Positions 58,235 to 64,000 of a stretch of DNA of 64,000 nucleotides are shown here, piece after piece (the stretch's first letter is position 1; every line of letters starts with the position of its first letter). The notes beneath the pieces were generated by a model. The model was not told the DNA's origin and ran no database searches. It worked only from the letters and a program-made list of their open reading frames with translations. The stretch covers positions 70,266,781-70,330,780 of the forward strand of contig CM023539.1 in the NCBI GenBank assembly GCA_013350335.1, written 5' to 3'. The translations under genes were made by a program, and so were the position numbers. Origin of the DNA: Chimonanthus salicifolius (taxonomy: Eukaryota > Streptophyta > Magnoliopsida > Laurales > Calycanthaceae).

Positions 58235-59200
58235 GTTCACCTAAACTCGAACTGAACTTTTTGCAATATAAATTCAGTTATTTTCTGGTTGGATAGATAT
58301 TAGCAGGGTATTTTCTTGCGTCAAGATCTTTTAGTAGGCCTAGCAAACACCCATCTCTTATCCATGTGGTCCTTAACGTGTCCCACCTAACTACATGGAA
58401 CTTGACCCAGTAACCCATGTTAGACGTTCATTGTCTCCAAAGAATCTCACTACATTCTCCATTTCAACTTCAATTAATCCAAGCACATGTTCAAATGGTG
58501 TGTATATTTCCGTCATATATACACACCATTTGAGCATGTGCTTGGATTAATTGAAGTTGAAATGGATGGAAATGAAAAAGAAAGTTTACAGGCATTTTCA
58601 TTGGAAGGCTGCAAATCCAATTCCCAAAGTAATCAGTCTATTGAAGTAATAAACATTCTGGTTTAAGTAAAATGGAAGTAGCTACAGGCTGTTTCAGAAG
58701 AAAAAGCACATTGAAGGTCCTTCTACCCAAGAAAGACCTGACTTCTGAACTAATGGCAGAAATAGCCCCATATGCCTAGCAGCAGGTCAAGAAGTCCCTC
58801 GACTTCCAGACATTCAGACAAGATCCTGAATTACACATGGGCCATACCATAGAGCACTTTAATAATGTAGTTTTAAAAGTAACAGATTCAAATTTGGAAA
58901 TTGATGCGGACATCCCGAAGTACAAAGCCTATCAAAGACGAAGAAAGAAGAAGGCCCACATTTCACTATGGGTTGATGATGCAACAGTAACTAGACTTCT
59001 ACAGCAGTAGTTTGAATGCTACAACAATTGCTTGACTGCTACAACAGTTACTATAGAGGGTAGTTAATGTGTTTACTGCTGTTAATGTAAAACTGCAGCA
59101 GCTACTGTAACATTGCAGCAGGTTACTGTGTTTTATTATATTTTTAAGTATGACTGTAAGTGGAGTTTATGAAGAATGATGGAGGAAATGACTTTCTGAG
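58235..59200. other. Non-coding, LTR-like sequence
   Basis: Outside the inverted repeat there is no gene. From about 58990 to 59140 'ctacagcagta', 'gctacaaca' and 'ctgcagcag' words recur, as in some copia LTRs upstream of the primer-binding site at 59291. Confidence 0.4.
58459..58565. repeat. 49-bp inverted repeat with 9-bp loop
   Basis: The arms 58459-58507 and 58517-58565 are complementary with one mismatch (arm begins 'ccatttcaacttcaattaat'). The loop is 'ttccgtcat'. As RNA it would form a long near-perfect hairpin. It could be a foldback duplication, a small MITE or a source of small RNAs. The sequence does not decide. Confidence 0.93.
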
Positions 59201-59220
59201 AATTTGGGACTTGAAACCTC

Positions 59221-59576
59221 CTATGAAAGGAGTAATGGTGTGAAGCCAAGGAGTGATTCCCATCCTATTTTTGTTGTGTCCTACATCTTTTTGGTATCAG
59301 AGCCTAGGTTTAGCTTAGGAATTCCAAGTCCAAAATTCATGTGTTGTTGAACATGGACACTACACAATTGACCAAGATTCTAGAAAACCTTAATGCTCCT
59401 ATGAAAAGAGTAATGGTGTGAAGCTAGGGAGTGATTCCCATCCTATTTTTGTTGTGTCCTACATCATTTTTGGTATCAGAGCCTAGGTTTAGCATAGGAA
59501 TTCCAAGTCCAAAATTCATGTGCTGTTGAACATGGACACCACATAGTTCACCAAGATTCTAGAAGACTTTAATGCT
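59221..59576 (+). mobile_element. LTR end, PBS and gag start, duplicated in tandem (178-bp period)
   Basis: Two copies begin at 59221 and 59399. Each has LTR-like 'tttgttgtgtcctaca', a primer-binding site TGGTATCAGAGCC (about 59292 and 59472), a leader 'taggtttagc' and an ATG with 'MDT' and 'TKILE' like a copia Gag start. The second copy stops soon after. A duplicated PBS region is unusual for a functional element, and nothing downstream encodes pol. Confidence 0.75.
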
Positions 59577-59603
59577 CGTCTAGTCCAAAATTCATGTGCT
59601 GTA

Positions 59604-61130
59604 ACGTAGAAGTTTCAATGTCCAATTTTGTTTAGGTTCATTGGTTGGAGATTGTCATTTGAGACTTCAGAAAATTTTAATTTACGGACAGGCATAGTAA
59701 GGCATTTTAGGTATCGCACAAGTTTCAATCTCCAATCTTTTTTTAGGTTCATTGGTTGGAGATGGGCATAGAGCATGGTGACATAGAGGCACTAGGGTCG
59801 GATATGTGTATGAGGGGTAGAGATGAGACATGAATGTAATACCTCCCCCCACTTGGACCCACAACATGTCATTATGTGTAGCATGGGGTTTGTGCCATGT
59901 ATGAAGGTAGAACTACGCGTGATCTGATCTCCAAGGGAGGAGTACGTAGGCAGCTGATAATTCAGTTCGATCACCCCGAGGGTCTAATAAGTTATAGGAT
60001 TCGTGGGAGTCTCTCCTGGTCTCGGTGAAGACTCGGGATTCCCAATTTTGTCGGATCGCTCCGTCGTGAGCGTAGATCCCGCAACAGGTTGGAGATGGGC
60101 ATTTGAAACAATGACAGTTTTTAAATTGCAGATCGGCGTAGTTAGTAGTTTCCTTTAACATCGAAGTATCAATGCCCAATTTTATTTATGTTCGTTGGTT
60201 TGATATGGGCATTTGAATCATTGACAATTTTTAAGTCGTGGATGGGCGTTGTGATGAGTTTCCGGTAGAATAGAAATTTCAAAGCCCAAATTTGTTTAGG
60301 TTCGTTGGTTACGGATGGGCATTTAAAACATTAGTAACGTTTAAGTCGTGGACGAGCGTAGTAATGAGTTTTCGATAAAATAGATATTTCAATTCCCAAT
60401 TTTGTTAAAGTTAATCGGTTGGGGATGGGCATTTGAGACATTGGCAATCGGATGAGCGTCTTAAGCAGTTCCTGCTAATATAGAAGTTTTAATGCCCAAT
60501 TGTTTTTAGGTTCATTGGTTGGGATGGGTATTTGAAACATTGGCAACATTTAAGACGTAGATGGACATAGTAAGGAATTTCTGCTAATATAGAAGTTTCA
60601 ATGCCCAATTTTGTTAAGGTTTGGATTGGGCATTTGAGAGATTGACAGTTTTTTAAGTTCAGAAGAGTGTAGTATGCAGTTCCTGCTAATGTCAAAGTTT
60701 TAATGTCCAATTTTGTGTAGGTTCATTGGTTGGGGATGTGCATTTGAACCATTGGCAATTTTTAAGTCGTGGATAGGCGTAGTAAAATGTTTTTGGTATC
60801 AAAGTAGTTTTAATGTCCAATTTTGCTCAGGTTCATTGGTTGGGTATGGATATTTGAAATATTGGCAACGTTTGTGTTGCCGACGGGCGTAGTAAGAAGT
60901 TTTTGGTAACATAGAAGTTTCATTCCCCATTTTTATTTTCATTCATTGGTTGGGGATGAGAAATTGAGACATGTTCAAGTCTCGAATGAGCGTTGTAAGG
61001 ACTTTCCAGTATCATATAAGTTTCAATGCCCAATTTTGTTTAGGTTCATTGGGTGGGGTGGGATTTGAAACATTAGGAATGTTTAATACTAGACGATTGC
61101 GCTATTTGGTGTCGATACCCCAATTTTAAT
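59604..61130 (+). repeat. Satellite-like tandem array, units ~103-119 bp
   Basis: Units share 'gaagtttcaatgcccaatttt', 'ttaggttcattggttggg', 'atgggcatttgaaacattgg' and 'gggcgtagtaaggagttt' in fixed order. The 'cccaatt' box recurs near 60495, 60604, 60707, 60817, 60926 and 61029, a spacing of 103-110 bp. Units are diverged. An unrelated LTR-like insert (about 59768-60088, 'cggagcgatccgacaaaatt' type on the minus strand) interrupts the array. No protein is encoded. Confidence 0.88.
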
Positions 61131-61302
61131 ATGTTTTCTTGGTTGGGCAAGCTCATTCAAAGAATCGTATCATGTATGTGGCGGAAGGTTGTGAAGAAAA
61201 CTTTCGGTAAAATTGCAACGGTTATTAGATATTGGGTGAATGGAGTTGTTATGCTCAGCTTTATTTACTTTGATTTGTTGCAAATGAGTATTTTGAACAT
61301 GT

Positions 61303-61527
61303 GACTAACTATTTGTTGTCAATAATTTTATATTGCGACTAAGTTGATATTTAACAATATTAGATATGATGATACATACATGCGTGTATATACATACACA
61401 CATACGCATACATACATGCATGCATACATACATCCATACGTTATGCGTAATGTATGTATTTATGATATCTAATGTGAAATATCGACCTAGTCACAACACA
61501 AAAAAGTTGACAACAAATGGTCAATCT
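61303..61527. mobile_element. Foldback/MITE-like element with microsatellite centre
   Basis: The arms 61303-61395 and 61440-61527 are inverted copies with clear divergence ('atttgttgtcaa' and its complement 'ttgacaacaaat'; 'gatatttaacaatattagat' against 'atctaatgtgaaatatc'). The centre is a (TACA)/(CATA)n run. The long terminal inverted repeats and lack of coding suggest a MITE of undefined family. Confidence 0.75.
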
Positions 61528-61564
61528 TTTGTTATAATGCCCGTCTATAATGAATGATCCTGAA

Positions 61565-61803
61565 TTCGACTGAGAATAGCCACTGCCGTAACCCAACATG
61601 TGCAACGTTGCCTATGCGGAGCCATATGAATGGATTTTGGAGAAGATTGAAATTCAAGTAAAATAGAAGTTTTAATGTCCAATTTCGACTGAGAATAGCC
61701 ACTGCCGTAACCCAACATGTGCAACGTTGCCTATGCGGAGCCATATGAATGGATTTTGGAGAAGATTGAAATTCAAGTAAAATAAAAGTTTTAATGTCCA
61801 ATT
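61565..61803. repeat. Near-perfect 119-bp duplication inside the array
   Basis: Two units start 'ttcgactgagaatagccact' at 61565 and 61684 and end 'tttaatgtccaatt'. I see one base difference ('aaatagaag'/'aaataaaag'). The 3' part is satellite sequence, and the 5' part is not found in other units. Confidence 0.93.
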
Positions 61804-61869
61804 TTGTTTAGGTTCATTGGCTAGGGATGAGCATTTGAAATACTGACAATGTTTAAGTCTCGCATTGGT

Positions 61870-63750
61870 TTTCATTTTTTTAGTCCGTTGCGGCCGATAT
61901 GTAATATATCGACCGCATTTTTTTACATGTGAATTTGAATAAATTTTTTAATCTAACAAAAAAATCAACTCATAGACTCAAACAGAACATGGATACAATT
62001 CAAAAGAATATATGAATGTAAGAAGGAAGGGGTGTAAATCTAAATGGAGTGGACCCCATGTGAACTTAGGGCAGATTGTTGACCATGAATAGGTGAAATT
62101 TTTTCTTATTTGATTATCATTATTTTATTACAAACTTTGTTTGCTTAGATTACAAGTGATTCTATCAGAAACCCACAATTGACAGCATTGACATCACATG
62201 TAGATTTTCCATTCTCGTTCAAAGTGTACAAAGATTATCGTCACTAATTTTCTTTTTTATCTAATTAAAGATCCTAATCATGATTTTAAAAGACAATTTC
62301 TTAAAGAAAATGATGAAAGAACTTCTGTTAGATTTGGGTTCTTTCTCAATTATCTATTTATATGTTTATTGAGTTAATTAGGTTGTCTTCTTAATTTTAC
62401 TAATCTTTTAGGAAATCTATACACTTTAGCTTTGTTTATAGTAAAGAGAGCAAAAAAAATAAAATAATAGATTTCATAAATTCTCTATGTACCTTGTTTA
62501 GTAATTCTTAAGAAAATGTGCATCTTATCATGTTAAATTAGCATATTTTTCTGTAAAAAATTCTTATGTATATTTAAAAGTAACAAATACAACATGTAAA
62601 GGAGTCATCTAATTAGTTTTTTATTTCGACATTTTTTTTTGAATGATGTGTTAATATTTCATTCAAATGGGGAGAGGCCCCGAAAATCTTTTGACAAATA
62701 TTTGAAAATTTATAAAATTAAAAACTACATGGATTGATCAATTATGATGAGAGTTATCGTATCGTTAAAAAATGAAATTTAATTATCAAAATTCTAAGAT
62801 CCAAATTTATAAGGTCATGATGATTAGATTGAGTGAAACTTTACCTATAATTGTCCATTCATTTTTAAAATTCCTTCTAAAGAATGTGTCATAATAGAAA
62901 AATTAGTGGACAACTTTCCTGAATAGAGAGTCTTAGGTAGATAAAGGAAAAGAAATTCAAGATGGATTAAATTTTGTTTGAGTTCAGACTCCTTAACTCA
63001 ACTTGACTCAGATTTAAATAGTGTTTAAAGACATTTAAGACAGATTGGATTCGGTTCGGGTTTAGGACCGTTCAATCCAACTCAAATTTATTTTAGATCA
63101 AGTCGAGTAAGTTTAATTTTATTTCAAGATATGTATTATCCAAACCTATATGGTTCATATTGAATGAGGTAAAGTTTATAGGTTAGGTCTGTTGAATTTA
63201 TTTTTTCTCAAGATATGTACATTTAAATATAAAATTTTAAAATTGATTCACCATCTAAAATGCACGAAAGTAACATCATGACTGTAAGATAATTAGATTC
63301 AAGTTTTATACTTGTCAACATAATCATTTCTCCTGTCTTAATTGGTTTTTGACTTCTACTCTTTCTTTATATTCTATAAAAAAATATTATAATGTAAATT
63401 GCCTAACAATCATCATATCTTTTTTCACTCCCTTAATCTAAGTTTTAATGTTTTCATTTTCCTCCCAACTTATCAATTCTTCGTATATGGGTTGTTTTTA
63501 AATCTTTTATCTACCTGCTTAAATTTTTTTCTGGAGTTATTTAAAATAAAAAACAAAATTTAAAAAAGTGCTACTCTATTTTTATTCATCAAGTCACATT
63601 ATCTATTTTTATTAATTCAGTACTATGTCTATATGTTGTTTTTTCTATATACACAAGTAAATAACATTTTGATATGTTTTTGAGAGTAATGACTTTTAAT
63701 ATTTAGGTCATAGGTTTCAACCTTTTCAATTCCAATCATCCTTTGAATGT
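61870..63750. other. Unrelated block inside the satellite array, no gene
   Basis: AT-rich sequence interrupts the array. Near 61890-61915 'cggccgatatgtaatatatcgaccg' is a near-palindrome. A poly-T with 'gaatgatgtgttaatatttcatt' near 62630 looks like a minus-strand LINE tail. No coding frame is seen. Confidence 0.5.
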
Positions 63751-63751
63751 T

Positions 63752-64000
63752 CTTCAATATTTGAAACAATGGCAACGTTTAAGTAGCAGACGGACGTAAT
63801 TAGGAGTTTCCGATAACATTAATGTTTGAATGCCTAATTTTATTTATGTTCATCGGTTGGGGATGAGCATTTGAGACATTCACATTGTTTAAGTCTTGGA
63901 TGGACGTAGTAAGGAGTTTTCGGTGACATAAATATTTCAGTGTCCAATTTTGTTTAGGTTCATCGGATGCGGATGAGCATTTGAGATATTAGCAATTTTA
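63752..64000 (+). repeat. Satellite-like array resumes and leaves the window
   Basis: The same unit ('ttgaaacaatggcaacgttt', 'gtaaggagttttcggt', 'gtccaattttgtttaggttc') returns at spacings of about 110-114 bp in the same orientation as 59604-61130. The array therefore continues to the right. Confidence 0.88.

Noticed and set aside
42000..58600. Helitron or Pack-MULE boundaries around the gene-fragment cluster
   Set aside because: I looked for TC...CTRR ends with a short hairpin and for long terminal inverted repeats and saw none I could defend. The 58459 hairpin is too long to be a Helitron 3' hairpin.

Overview
The window is nuclear DNA of a flowering plant. The evidence is genes split by canonical GT-AG introns, plant families (XTH, DA1, AAE13, methylesterase), Stowaway and hAT MITEs, TRIM and other LTR elements, LINE tails, a tRNA-derived SINE, and a nuclear insertion of plastid rbcL DNA. 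I cannot name the species. The sequence is AT-rich and dominated by repeats, and it has one 100-N assembly gap at 9185-9284.

Layout. 1-3 kb: LTR-retrotransposon debris carrying a solo TRIM LTR (929-1123, TSD TTTAG), a hAT MITE (1460-1632, 8-bp TSD) and LINE 3' remnants. 3.1-6.75 kb: a decayed kinase-domain fragment of an LRR receptor-like kinase. 7.3-9.2 kb: degenerate repeats running into the gap. 9.4-10.65 kb: a tandem TRIM array (LTR-int-LTR-int-LTR) bounded by TSD TGTAT. 12.9-15 kb: a LINE tail, an unidentified orphan exon and an rbcL fragment. 16.3-21.8 kb: gypsy and copia debris in inverted arrangement, with a complete 575-bp TRIM nested inside (TSD TGTGT).

22.96-30.23 kb (minus) holds the best gene: a four-exon xyloglucan endotransglucosylase/hydrolase with a 6.2-kb third intron and an unusual residue in its catalytic strand. 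Starting about 850 bp upstream of its start codon is a 3.6-kb solo LTR (31083-34686, TSD GTTTG). 35.5-39.4 kb (plus) holds a probable two-exon gene for a histidine-rich protein with one hydrophobic N-terminal segment. A SINE with a 10-bp TSD lies in its intron.

42-58 kb is unusual. It is a string of exons from at least six unrelated genes, each incomplete: an LRR exon of RLP4 type, the UIM and LIM part of a DA1 ubiquitin receptor, the last exon of a methylesterase, the last exon of a 2-oxoglutarate dioxygenase (minus), an internal part of TRAPPC8, and an internal part of malonyl-CoA synthetase AAE13. Most keep splice sites and reading frame. This looks like duplicated or captured gene fragments rather than working genes. 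The right end (59.6-64 kb) is a satellite-like array with units of about 103-119 bp, interrupted by a foldback element and other insertions, and it runs off the window.

Only XTH looks like a complete ordinary gene. The His-rich gene is plausible. The rest are fragments, pseudogenes or mobile elements.
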